A stretch of 64,000 nucleotides of DNA from Leifsonia sp. Leaf264 (GTDB taxonomy: Bacteria > Actinomycetota > Actinomycetes > Actinomycetales > Microbacteriaceae), in assembly GCF_001422325.1 (NCBI RefSeq), contig NZ_LMMR01000001.1:745256-809255 (forward strand), in the 5' to 3' direction. Both the position numbers and the translations under genes were made by a program. The notes beneath the pieces were generated by a model. That model searched no databases and had not been told where the DNA came from. It worked only from the letters and a program-made list of their open reading frames with translations. Positions 53,449-62,203 of this stretch are shown one piece after another. Within the stretch, counting starts at the first letter, position 1, and the number at the start of each line of letters is the position of its first letter.

Positions 53449-53949
53449 ATGAAGAGCGGGCGACGCTCGAGGAACACGATCGTCACGGTCGTCGCCGCGG
53501 TCCTCACGGGTGCACTGGTGCTCGCCGTGTGGATCGTGGTCATGAACACGCGCCCCGACACCCCCACCACTCTCGCCGGCGTGAAGGCCGAGGTCATGGC
53601 CGTGGTCGATGAAATCCATGGCATGGTGCCGGCGGCATCCGTCGTCGATGTCGTCGAAGAGGTCGAGACTGCAGCCTGCGTGCGCAGCGGCGCTCAGAAG
53701 ATGCGCATCCGACACGAGATCACGGTGGATCCCGAGCTCGACCGGCGGCAGTGGATGCTCGACCTCGAGGAGACCTTCCGGGGGCGCGAGGGCTGGGCGT
53801 CGGACTTCGAACAGCTGAACCAGCAGGCCGACGCCCAGGTGCGGCTGGTCACTCCCCAGACCATCATCGTCAGCGTCGTCGCGACGGCCGACACGGGGGT
53901 TCCGCATGTCACGATCCTGAGCACGACCCGCTGCACCGAACCCGGATGA
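53449..53949 (+). CDS. Hypothetical membrane-anchored protein, 166 residues
   Basis: A basic N-terminus (MKSGRRSRNTI) precedes one membrane helix (TVVAAVLTGALVLAVWIVVM) and an extracytoplasmic domain of about 130 residues with two Cys (CVRSG and TTRC) that could form a disulfide. The domain contains an Arg/Glu-rich segment (IRHEITVDPELDRRQWMLDLEETFRGREGW). No family is recognised. ATG 53449 is plausible and the next reading frame downstream is separate. Confidence 0.68.
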   Translation: MKSGRRSRNTIVTVVAAVLTGALVLAVWIVVMNTRPDTPTTLAGVKAEVMAVVDEIHGMVPAASVVDVVEEVETAACVRSGAQKMRIRHEITVDPELDRRQWMLDLEETFRGREGWASDFEQLNQQADAQVRLVTPQTIIVSVVATADTGVPHVTILSTTRCTEPG

Positions 53950-54049
53950 CGCCGACCGCCCAATCCGAGCGGCCGACACACGACGAAATCCCGTTAACGT
54001 GCGTGTCACACGGCGTGCGTACTGTGTGAGCAAGGGGAGGGATATTCAG

Positions 54050-54394
54050 ATGTGGGAAGCACCGCTGGAACCGTTGCTGCTGGAGCAGTTGCGCAACGAG
54101 GCACGCGACGAGCTGTCGGCCGTCATCGAGATCAAGTGCCGACAGGGCGAGGACCCGTGGGAGTTCCTTCCCGACCTGCCCTCCGTCGACGAGCAGGTCG
54201 TGGCGACCATTCGCGCCGAGCGCCTCTCCGACGCCCGCCTCACCAGTGAGCGTGCCCGTGCCCACCACCCGGCCTCGCCGCGCGGTGCGGCCGAGGCGTT
54301 CGAGTACAAGCTGCTGCGCTCCATCGCCCTCGAGCATCCGGAGCTCTCCACAGCAGTCTGGGGCGTGCTCGCCCGGCTGCCGCACGCGGCCTAG
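54050..54394 (+). CDS. Hypothetical protein, 114 residues
   Basis: A predicted soluble helical protein (MWEAPLEPLLLEQLRNEARDELSAVIEIKCRQGEDPWEFLPDLP, then VDEQVVATIRAERLSDARL and EAFEYKLLRSIALEHPEL). An AAGGGGAGGG ribosome site lies upstream of the ATG at 54050. No family is recognised. The first and last thirds are acidic, the middle basic. It ends close to the tandem repeat at the end of the LLM gene. Confidence 0.65.
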   Translation: MWEAPLEPLLLEQLRNEARDELSAVIEIKCRQGEDPWEFLPDLPSVDEQVVATIRAERLSDARLTSERARAHHPASPRGAAEAFEYKLLRSIALEHPELSTAVWGVLARLPHAA

Positions 54395-54400
54395 GCGAGG

Positions 54401-54452
54401 CAGGTCAGGCGCGGCGCAAGTTCAGGCGCAGGTCAGGCGCGGCGCAGTTCAG
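54401..54452. repeat. Imperfect 28-bp tandem duplication over the LLM gene stop
   Basis: CAGGTCAGGCGCGGCGCA followed by (A)GTTCAG occurs at 54401-54425 and again at 54429-54452, with one inserted base in the first copy. The second copy includes the LLM stop codon and last residues (LRRA); the first copy lies just beyond it, as a duplicate of the gene's end. Confidence 0.75.
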
Positions 54453-55866
54453 CCTGCGCGACGCGCGCCTCGCGTGCGGCGGCATGCAGGTTCGCCGGGC
54501 GATCGAGTCCGAGGTGCTCACGCAGGGTACGGCCCTCGTAGGCCGTGCGGAACAGGCCCCGGCCCTGCAGCTCGGGAATGACGAGCGAGGTGAAGGCCTC
54601 GAACTGCTCGCCGTGGAACGCCGTCAGCACGTTGAACCCGTCGACGGCGCCGGCCTCGAACCACTCCTGCAGGTGATCGGCCACGATCGATGCGTCGCCG
54701 ACGACGGCGGCGCTCGGAACCAGGTGCGTCGCGAGCAGGTGCCGCAGGGTGATCGGCCGCTCTCCGTCGCCCACCCGACGCCCCGTGCGCACGGCGACCA
54801 GCTCGATGAGGTGCTGGCCCAAATCGCTGAAGCGCTCGGCGAGACGACGGGTGACGACGGAATCCAGAGGCTGCGGCCCGAGGGCCACTCCGACCGCCTG
54901 CGACAGGGCACGGATGCCGCGGCCTGCCGGGAAGTCCGGTGACAGCGAGAGCTCGGAGCCGTCGTCGAGCGGCACGAGCTCGAGCAACTGGTCGAAGATC
55001 GCCCAGGCCTGCTCGCGCGTCTCGGCGACCACGGGCAGCACGGGCGAGATGATGCGCAGCTCATCGACCGAACGCCCCGCCGCGACGGTCTGTCGTCGCA
55101 GCTCCGCGCTCAACTGCACGCCCTCGGCGAGAGTCGGAACGGCGACGAGGGCGACATCCGCCGTCGCGGCCGCGAGCTGACGGGAGCGCAGCGCCGTTCC
55201 CGCGTGCACGATGGGCAGGTGTCCCTGTACCGGACGCACCACGTTGAGAGCGCCGGCGACGCGCACGTGCTCGCCGTTGTATTCGGCGCTGTGCAGGCGC
55301 GACGGATCGATGAGTCGTCCCGTCGTCCTGTCGTGCACGAAGGCGTCATCCTCCCAGCTGTCCCAGAGCAGCCGCAGCACCTCGATGAACTCCGCAGCCT
55401 GGTCGTAGCGATGCTCGTTGCCCCAGTGCGCGTCGCGGCCGTGGTTGCCGGCGGCGCGAGGTTCGGCACCGGTCACCAGGTTGAGTCCGGCGCGTCCTGA
55501 GCTGAGGGCGTCGACGGATGCCGTCGCCCGGGCGAGAGTGTACGGATCGCTGTAGGTCGTGTTCGCCGTCGCGATCAGGCCGATGCGCCTGGTGATGCCC
55601 GAGAGGTAGGTGATGGCGGAGAGCGGATCGATGCGCGCGAGCAGGTAGGGATCCCGCACCTCGAGGTCGCTGCCCGTCGCCAGCCAGTCGCCGAAGAACA
55701 GGTAGTCGAGGTGGGCGGCCTCCGCGAGCTTCGCCGTGCGCCGCAGCACCGCCGTGTCGGTGCGCGGGTCGGCGTGCGCACCCGGGATGCGCCAGCCCGA
55801 CGGGTAGGCGCCGAGCGCCCGCACCATCGCCCCGATGATGATGTGCTCTCTGGCGGCGGTGCCCAT
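54433..55866 (-). CDS. LLM-class flavin monooxygenase (NtaA/SnaA/DszA type)
   Basis: A 477-residue flavin-dependent monooxygenase using FMNH2 from a partner reductase. It has ALGAYPSGWRIPGA at the start, YLFFGDWLATGSDLEV (near residue 55), IGLIATANTTYSDPYTLARATASVDALSSGRAGLNLVTG (near 95) and AHWGNEHRYDQAAEFIEVLRLLWDSWEDDA (near 150), the NtaA/SnaA subgroup. Substrates include sulfonates, sulfones and chelators. The ATG overlaps the preceding gene stop by one base (TGATG), and the FMN reductase is two genes upstream, a classic two-component set. Confidence 0.9.
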   Translation of the reverse strand: MGTAAREHIIIGAMVRALGAYPSGWRIPGAHADPRTDTAVLRRTAKLAEAAHLDYLFFGDWLATGSDLEVRDPYLLARIDPLSAITYLSGITRRIGLIATANTTYSDPYTLARATASVDALSSGRAGLNLVTGAEPRAAGNHGRDAHWGNEHRYDQAAEFIEVLRLLWDSWEDDAFVHDRTTGRLIDPSRLHSAEYNGEHVRVAGALNVVRPVQGHLPIVHAGTALRSRQLAAATADVALVAVPTLAEGVQLSAELRRQTVAAGRSVDELRIISPVLPVVAETREQAWAIFDQLLELVPLDDGSELSLSPDFPAGRGIRALSQAVGVALGPQPLDSVVTRRLAERFSDLGQHLIELVAVRTGRRVGDGERPITLRHLLATHLVPSAAVVGDASIVADHLQEWFEAGAVDGFNVLTAFHGEQFEAFTSLVIPELQGRGLFRTAYEGRTLREHLGLDRPANLHAAAREARVAQAELRRA

Positions 55867-57197
55867 CAGGCGGCGCAGCCGAACCGCACGGCCGTCGTGT
55901 CGAGGGCCGGCGCCCAGTCCGGCCGGGGACGGGCGTCGTCGAGCGGAACCCACTGCCCGTCGACGAGCTCGTAGCGCCAGACCGGACCGTTGGCGAGGAA
56001 GAGGGTGAGGGCCCCGAGCAGGGCGTCGACGTCGGCATCCGTGGATCCGACTCCGAAGCTCGCACGCAGCGCCGGGCCGTCGATGCCGAGCTTGGCCAGA
56101 AGCGGATGCGCGCAGAAGCGCCCGTCGCGCACGCCGATGCCGTGCTCGGCCGAGAGGAAGGCCGCGACGAGGCGGGCATCCGTGCCGTCGATCGAGAACG
56201 AGACGACACCGACGGCGTCGGTGCTGTCGCTGAAGATGCGATGCGGGTGGACGCCGGGCAGGGCCTCGAGTCCTGTGATCAGGCGGTGGCGCAGGGCGCG
56301 GTCGTGCGCGGCCCACTTCTCGGCGTCGAGGCGGCCGATCTCGGAGACCGCCCGAGCCAGGGCTGCGACACCGACGACGTTGGGGGAACCCGCCTCGTGC
56401 CTGGCCGGGGCCGGATGCCACGTCGCACCGTGCAGCGTGACCTCGGCCACGGCTCCCCCGCCCTGCAGCAGCGGCGGCGCGACGTCGAGCCAGTCCTTGC
56501 GTCCGACGAGCACGCCGGCGCCGAACGGTGCGTAGATCTTGTGGCCCGAGAAGGCGAGGTAGTCGATGCCGTCGCGCTGCAGGTCGACCCGGCGATGCGG
56601 CACCAGCTGGGCACCGTCCACAGCGAGCCTGGCGCCCCGGCGGTGCGCGATCGTGGCGATGGCCCGCAGCGGCAGGGTCTCCCCCGTGACGTTGCTCGCG
56701 CCCGTCACCGTGACGAGGGCGGCGGGGCGGGAGGCCAGCTCGGCGTCGAGGCGCTCGAGGGTCTCGGCGACGGTGTCACCCGAGAGCACGATGCGGGAGG
56801 CGCCGCGCTGCCAGGGCAGCAGGTTGGCGTGGTGCTCGATGTCGAGCAGCACGGTCTCGCCCGGAACCGCGCTGGCGAGCAGGCCGAGCGCATCCGTGGT
56901 GTTGCGGGTGAAGACGACGACGTCGTTCTCGCGGGCGTTGACGAACTCACCGACGATGGCGCGGGCGTTCTCGTAGACGCTCGTGGAGACCTGCGAGGCG
57001 TAGCCGGCGCCCCGATGCACGCTGGCGTACAGCGGCAGCAGCTCTGTCACGTGCTCGGCGACCACGCTGAGGGCCGGGGCGCTCGCCGCGTAGTCGAGGT
57101 TGACGTAGCGCTGCTCGCGCCCCGTGACGAGGGGAACGCGCAGCGACGATCCGACGACCCCCAGCAGCGAACTCTCGGCGATGGTCACTGCGCTCAC
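55866..57197 (-). CDS. Class V aminotransferase, cysteine desulfurase-like
   Basis: A 443-residue PLP enzyme. It has NLDYAASAPALSVVAEHV at the start, the PLP-binding Lys in YLAFSGHKIYAPFGAGVLVGRKDWLD (near residue 227), the phosphate-binding TRNTTDAL and AVDGAQLVPHRRVDL. A Cys in RFCAHPLLAKLG (near residue 357) could be the desulfurase active Cys. It is longer than housekeeping IscS and lies between FMN reductase and LLM monooxygenase genes, suggesting work on a sulfur-containing metabolite. It overlaps both neighbours by one to four bases. Confidence 0.88.
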   Translation of the reverse strand: MSAVTIAESSLLGVVGSSLRVPLVTGREQRYVNLDYAASAPALSVVAEHVTELLPLYASVHRGAGYASQVSTSVYENARAIVGEFVNARENDVVVFTRNTTDALGLLASAVPGETVLLDIEHHANLLPWQRGASRIVLSGDTVAETLERLDAELASRPAALVTVTGASNVTGETLPLRAIATIAHRRGARLAVDGAQLVPHRRVDLQRDGIDYLAFSGHKIYAPFGAGVLVGRKDWLDVAPPLLQGGGAVAEVTLHGATWHPAPARHEAGSPNVVGVAALARAVSEIGRLDAEKWAAHDRALRHRLITGLEALPGVHPHRIFSDSTDAVGVVSFSIDGTDARLVAAFLSAEHGIGVRDGRFCAHPLLAKLGIDGPALRASFGVGSTDADVDALLGALTLFLANGPVWRYELVDGQWVPLDDARPRPDWAPALDTTAVRFGCAA

Positions 57198-57781
57198 CAG
57201 GTTCCGACGTAGGCCGAGACGTCTTCGGGAGCGACGATGGTGCGGATGATCGGGAGGCCCCGGCCGATGGCCTGCTCGATGCGCTCGTCGAGGGCCGGGT
57301 TCGTCACCACGTAGTCGGTGAAGTCGGCATCCTTCGCGTACACGCCGATCGGCAGGGTGAGTGCCTGGAAGAAGGAGAACAGCGGACGGAACTGGTGCTC
57401 GATGATGAGCGCGTGGCGGTCGCTGCCGCCGGTGGCCGCGAGAAGCACGGGCTTGTCGATGAGGGCGTACTGCCCGACGAAGTCGAAGAGGTGCTTGAAC
57501 AGCCCGGTGAACGACGCCCTGTAGACGGGGCTGGCGACGATGAGGAGGTCTGCCGCCTCGATGGCGCGCAGTTCGTCTTCCGCCTCGAGGGAGAGCTGGT
57601 CACGCCGCAGCGCACCCGCGAAGGCGGGGCCGCTGACGCTCAACTCCACGAACCGCGTTCGCACGTCGACGGCACCGCCGAGGGTGCGCTCGAGAACTCG
57701 CACGATCTCGTGCACGAGGGCTGTGGTCTTCGAGGGAGCGTGCAGGCTTCCGGAGACGGCGACGACATTCAGGATGGGCAT
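57194..57781 (-). CDS. NADPH-dependent FMN reductase (SsuE/MsuE-like)
   Basis: A 195-residue flavodoxin-fold enzyme. The phosphate-loop GSLHAPSKTTALVHEI is near residue 11 and the partner loop ASPVYRASFTGLFKHLFDFVGQ near residue 85; both bind FMN. SsuE/MsuE reductases give FMNH2 to LLM sulfonate monooxygenases, which fits the LLM gene two genes downstream. First gene of the operon with ATG 57781. Upstream, CGTAA (57835-57839) and TTACG (57852-57856) form a weak dyad. Confidence 0.92.
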   Translation of the reverse strand: MPILNVVAVSGSLHAPSKTTALVHEIVRVLERTLGGAVDVRTRFVELSVSGPAFAGALRRDQLSLEAEDELRAIEAADLLIVASPVYRASFTGLFKHLFDFVGQYALIDKPVLLAATGGSDRHALIIEHQFRPLFSFFQALTLPIGVYAKDADFTDYVVTNPALDERIEQAIGRGLPIIRTIVAPEDVSAYVGTW

Positions 57782-57851
57782 GGCAGCGACGCTAGGCGCG
57801 TGCCCAGCGTGCCGCCAGCGATCCAGCAACACGACGTAAGAGTGCGTTTTG

Positions 57852-59768
57852 TTACGGCTGCCGTTGCAATTCGGCCGACTCCGTCATCGGCAGCCTGCAG
57901 ACGAAATCCCGGCACAGGTAGGCGGCCGCCACCCCCGAGATGCTCGTACGCGACTCGAACAGCTCGAACCCGGCACGCGCGAAATCGGCGGCCTGGGCAT
58001 CGGTCAGGATCGTGCTGACGGATGCCGGATGCCGGCGGGTTGTCGCAGCGAGCGGGTCGGCGGACGACGCGGTGGCTGCGTGCTCAGCGGCCGAGCTTGG
58101 CGCGACCGCGCCCGCCGCATCCGGAACGACAGTCACGAGTTGCACGATCGGTTGCGTGAGGCGTCGGAGCAGGGCGAGCGCGCCGCCGGCCGCGAGCGGG
58201 TTGGCGACGGCTCCGGATGCTGCGAAGCCGGCCGCCGTGGTCGCGGCGTCGAGGAAGCCCCGCTCACCCGTGAGCAGGAACAGCCTGTACGCCGCGTCGG
58301 CCGTGGCGGTGAGGCCCGAGGGATATGCACCCTCGGATGGGTCGACGCCGAGGGCCGTGCCCTGCGCTGCGAGCACCGGATCCGGGCCGCCCGGGACCGC
58401 GAAGAGGGCGTCGGGTCGGGTCGTCACCGCCGAGACCAGGTCACGGGCCGCCACGGCGTACCGGGCGACTCCGGTCGCGAGGGCGAGGTCGATGAGGCCG
58501 CCGGCGAGCATGCCGTAGTCCTCGAGGGTGGCCGTGGCGTCGGAAGCCCGGCCGTCGAGCGACGAACGCACGAGGCGATCGGAGCGCACGTGCCGGTCGA
58601 GGAGGAGGTCGGCGGCGCGGGCGGCTGCCGCGGTCCAGTCGGCGCGGTCGAAGGCGAATCCGGCGCGGCTCAGTGCCCCGATCGCGAGGCCGTTCCACCC
58701 TGTCAGCAGCTTGCGGTCGAGGGCCGGCGGCGTCTCATGGGTGCGCCCCTCGCGGTCGAGCGCGTAGTAGCCGCCCTCGGAGCGTCGGCCGTCGATGGTG
58801 CTCTCTGAGTCCTGCGCGCTGGCGAACCCGCCGTCGGGGAGCTGCATCCGTTCGAGCAGGAAGCGGGCGACCTCGGCGGAGACGGTGGCGGCCCATGGTC
58901 TGTCGTCGGGGCTCTGCAGCCACACTGTCGTGTAGTCGTCGAGCAGCAGGGCGTTGTCGTAGAGCATGCGCTCGTAGTGCGGCTCGGTCCAGTCGGGACG
59001 GGTGGCGTAGCGGAAGAAGCCGCCCTCGACCGAGTCGCGGAGTGCTGAGGCACCCATGGCCTTCAGCGTGCGCACGGCGGAGGCCGCCCCCTCCCCTCCG
59101 CCCTCGAGCAGGAATTCCAGCACCGGCGCCACGGGGAACTTCGGCGCCGTGCCGAAACCGCCGTGGCTGTGATCCTCGTGGACGATGAGGCGCGCGGCGG
59201 CATCGTCCAGGGTGGCGGCATCGGGGAGGTCGACGCTGCCGTCCAACGGTTGGGCCGCGGCTGCGGCGGCCGCCGCGAGGGCGTCGCCGATGGCCGAGGC
59301 CGTGCCCTCGAGGTCGGCGCGACGGTTCGCCCAGGCATCAGTCACCGCACCCAGCACCTGCAGGAACTCGGGCACGCCGTGCACCGGGCGGGGCGGGAAG
59401 TAGGTGCCGGCGAAGAACGCGAGGCCGTCGGGGGTCGTGAAGACGTTGAGCGGCCAGCCGAGCTCCTTCGTGAAGGCGCCGGCAGCGGCCAGGTAGCTGG
59501 CGTCGACATCAGGATGCTCCTCGCGGTCGACCTTGATGGCCACGAAGTTCGCATCGAGATAGGCGGCGATGACGGGGTCGCTGAAGCTCTCACGTGCCAT
59601 CACGTGGCACCAGTGGCAGGTGGCGTAGCCGATGGAGACGAAGACCGGCACGTCGCGGCGCTTCGCCTCGGCGAAGGCCTCAGCACCCCACGGCCACCAC
59701 GGCACAGGATTGTCGGCGTGCGCGATGAGGTACGGAGAGGTGGAATCGGCCAAGCGGTTGGGCGCCAT
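57852..59768 (-). CDS. Thioredoxin-domain DUF255 (YyaL-like) protein
   Basis: A 638-residue cytosolic protein. The thioredoxin-like N-terminus carries CHWCHVM (Cys51 and Cys54) preceded by [25 protein letters not shown]-like sequence and followed by [12 protein letters not shown]; the rest is a six-hairpin glycosidase-like (alpha/alpha) domain with [10 protein letters not shown]. Human and bacterial homologues have no settled reaction. It is read toward the sulfur operon but its stop precedes the reductase start, so co-regulation is unlikely. Its start ATG 59768 is divergent from the next gene. Confidence 0.93.
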   Translation of the reverse strand: MAPNRLADSTSPYLIAHADNPVPWWPWGAEAFAEAKRRDVPVFVSIGYATCHWCHVMARESFSDPVIAAYLDANFVAIKVDREEHPDVDASYLAAAGAFTKELGWPLNVFTTPDGLAFFAGTYFPPRPVHGVPEFLQVLGAVTDAWANRRADLEGTASAIGDALAAAAAAAAQPLDGSVDLPDAATLDDAAARLIVHEDHSHGGFGTAPKFPVAPVLEFLLEGGGEGAASAVRTLKAMGASALRDSVEGGFFRYATRPDWTEPHYERMLYDNALLLDDYTTVWLQSPDDRPWAATVSAEVARFLLERMQLPDGGFASAQDSESTIDGRRSEGGYYALDREGRTHETPPALDRKLLTGWNGLAIGALSRAGFAFDRADWTAAAARAADLLLDRHVRSDRLVRSSLDGRASDATATLEDYGMLAGGLIDLALATGVARYAVAARDLVSAVTTRPDALFAVPGGPDPVLAAQGTALGVDPSEGAYPSGLTATADAAYRLFLLTGERGFLDAATTAAGFAASGAVANPLAAGGALALLRRLTQPIVQLVTVVPDAAGAVAPSSAAEHAATASSADPLAATTRRHPASVSTILTDAQAADFARAGFELFESRTSISGVAAAYLCRDFVCRLPMTESAELQRQP

Positions 59769-59809
59769 GTTCCCAGCCTACGGCTGGCGTCGCGGCGTAC
59801 TCTGGCCGC

Positions 59810-60649
59810 ATGCCGGCTGCCGACGATGGCGTGGACGAGCGCTCAGCGCTGCTCGCCGCCGTCTACTCAGCCGCGGGCGGGGCCGAGATCGAGCAGGTCT
59901 ACGTCGATCCGGTCTCGGGAGTCGAACTGCGGATGCGGCCAAGCGAGTGGGCGCTGCGCGAGTTCGACAGGCTGGCGGCCGAACAGGCGGCCCTGACCGC
60001 CGCTGCGGCGACGGCGGCGGCGACGACGACGGACGCCCGCGACACCGAGGCGGAACCCGGCGCCGACGCATCGGAGGCCGAACCGCTGCCGCGCACGCGA
60101 CGCCGGTGGCGAGCTGCCGCGCTCGTCGCCGCCGGTGTGGCGGTCGGCCTCGTGGCGGCATCCGGAGCCCAGAACGTGATCGAGGGACTGGAGCCGCCGG
60201 CTCGTACCGGCGCGACGGGCGCGGTGTCGTACTTCGGTGCGGCCGAGCCGCCGACCGGCGACGTGTTGGCGATCTTCGACCAGACGCCACCCGACGTGCG
60301 CACGCTGCCGACCGAGATCCTGGCCGAGTTCGACGCGATCGACGTGCAGCGCATCTACGATCCGTCGACCAACGGGGGCGGCTACGACATCTTCGCCGCT
60401 CGCAAGAACCGCGACCTGTTCTGCCTCGTTCTGCTGAAGTCGGGTGAGAAGTACGAGGCGAACTGCGGCTCCGCCGCCCAGATCGCCGCGGAAGGGCTGC
60501 GCCTCACCGCGGTGGTCCCGCCGCCGCGGCCCGTCAGCCTGCTCGCCGACGGTCCGGTTCCGACCGAGACCCCGTGGCAGGTCGAGGCCCACTGGAACCG
60601 CGACGGCACGTTCTCGTTGTCGGGGTCGCCAGTGGGCTTCACAGGCTGA
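59810..60649 (+). CDS. Membrane-anchored hypothetical protein with Ala-rich head
   Basis: A 279-residue protein. Residues 1-45 are a short soluble N-terminal region (IEQVYVDPVSGVELRMRPSEWALREFDRLAAEQ), 50-95 an Ala/Thr/Asp-rich linker, 100-125 one membrane helix (RRWRAAALVAAGVAVGLVAASG), and 130-279 an extracytoplasmic domain with two Cys (DLFCLVLLKS, EANCGSAA) near residues 205 and 222. No family is recognised. Similar layouts occur in anti-sigma-like or sensor proteins, but there is no proof here. Confidence 0.72.
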   Translation: MPAADDGVDERSALLAAVYSAAGGAEIEQVYVDPVSGVELRMRPSEWALREFDRLAAEQAALTAAAATAAATTTDARDTEAEPGADASEAEPLPRTRRRWRAAALVAAGVAVGLVAASGAQNVIEGLEPPARTGATGAVSYFGAAEPPTGDVLAIFDQTPPDVRTLPTEILAEFDAIDVQRIYDPSTNGGGYDIFAARKNRDLFCLVLLKSGEKYEANCGSAAQIAAEGLRLTAVVPPPRPVSLLADGPVPTETPWQVEAHWNRDGTFSLSGSPVGFTG

Positions 60650-60652
60650 GCG

Positions 60653-60692
60653 GATCGGAACCGATCTGAGCCGATCGGAACCGATCTGAGGC
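60653..60692. repeat. Tandem 20-bp repeat of small palindromes
   Basis: GATCGGAACCGATCTGAGCC at 60653-60672 is followed by GATCGGAACCGATCTGAGGC at 60673-60692, then GATCG. Each unit is a GATCGG/CCGATC dyad. It lies between convergent genes that stop at 60649 and 60699 and may act as a double terminator hairpin. Confidence 0.7.
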
Positions 60693-60698
60693 GATCGC

Positions 60699-62123
<1,425 letters not shown>

Positions 62124-62203
62124 CTAACCGCGTTTCAGACCGCATCCGTTCAGCGGAGAGGACGGAGCGATGCCCACGCACGGGCGGCTTAAGATGGAGG
62201 GCT

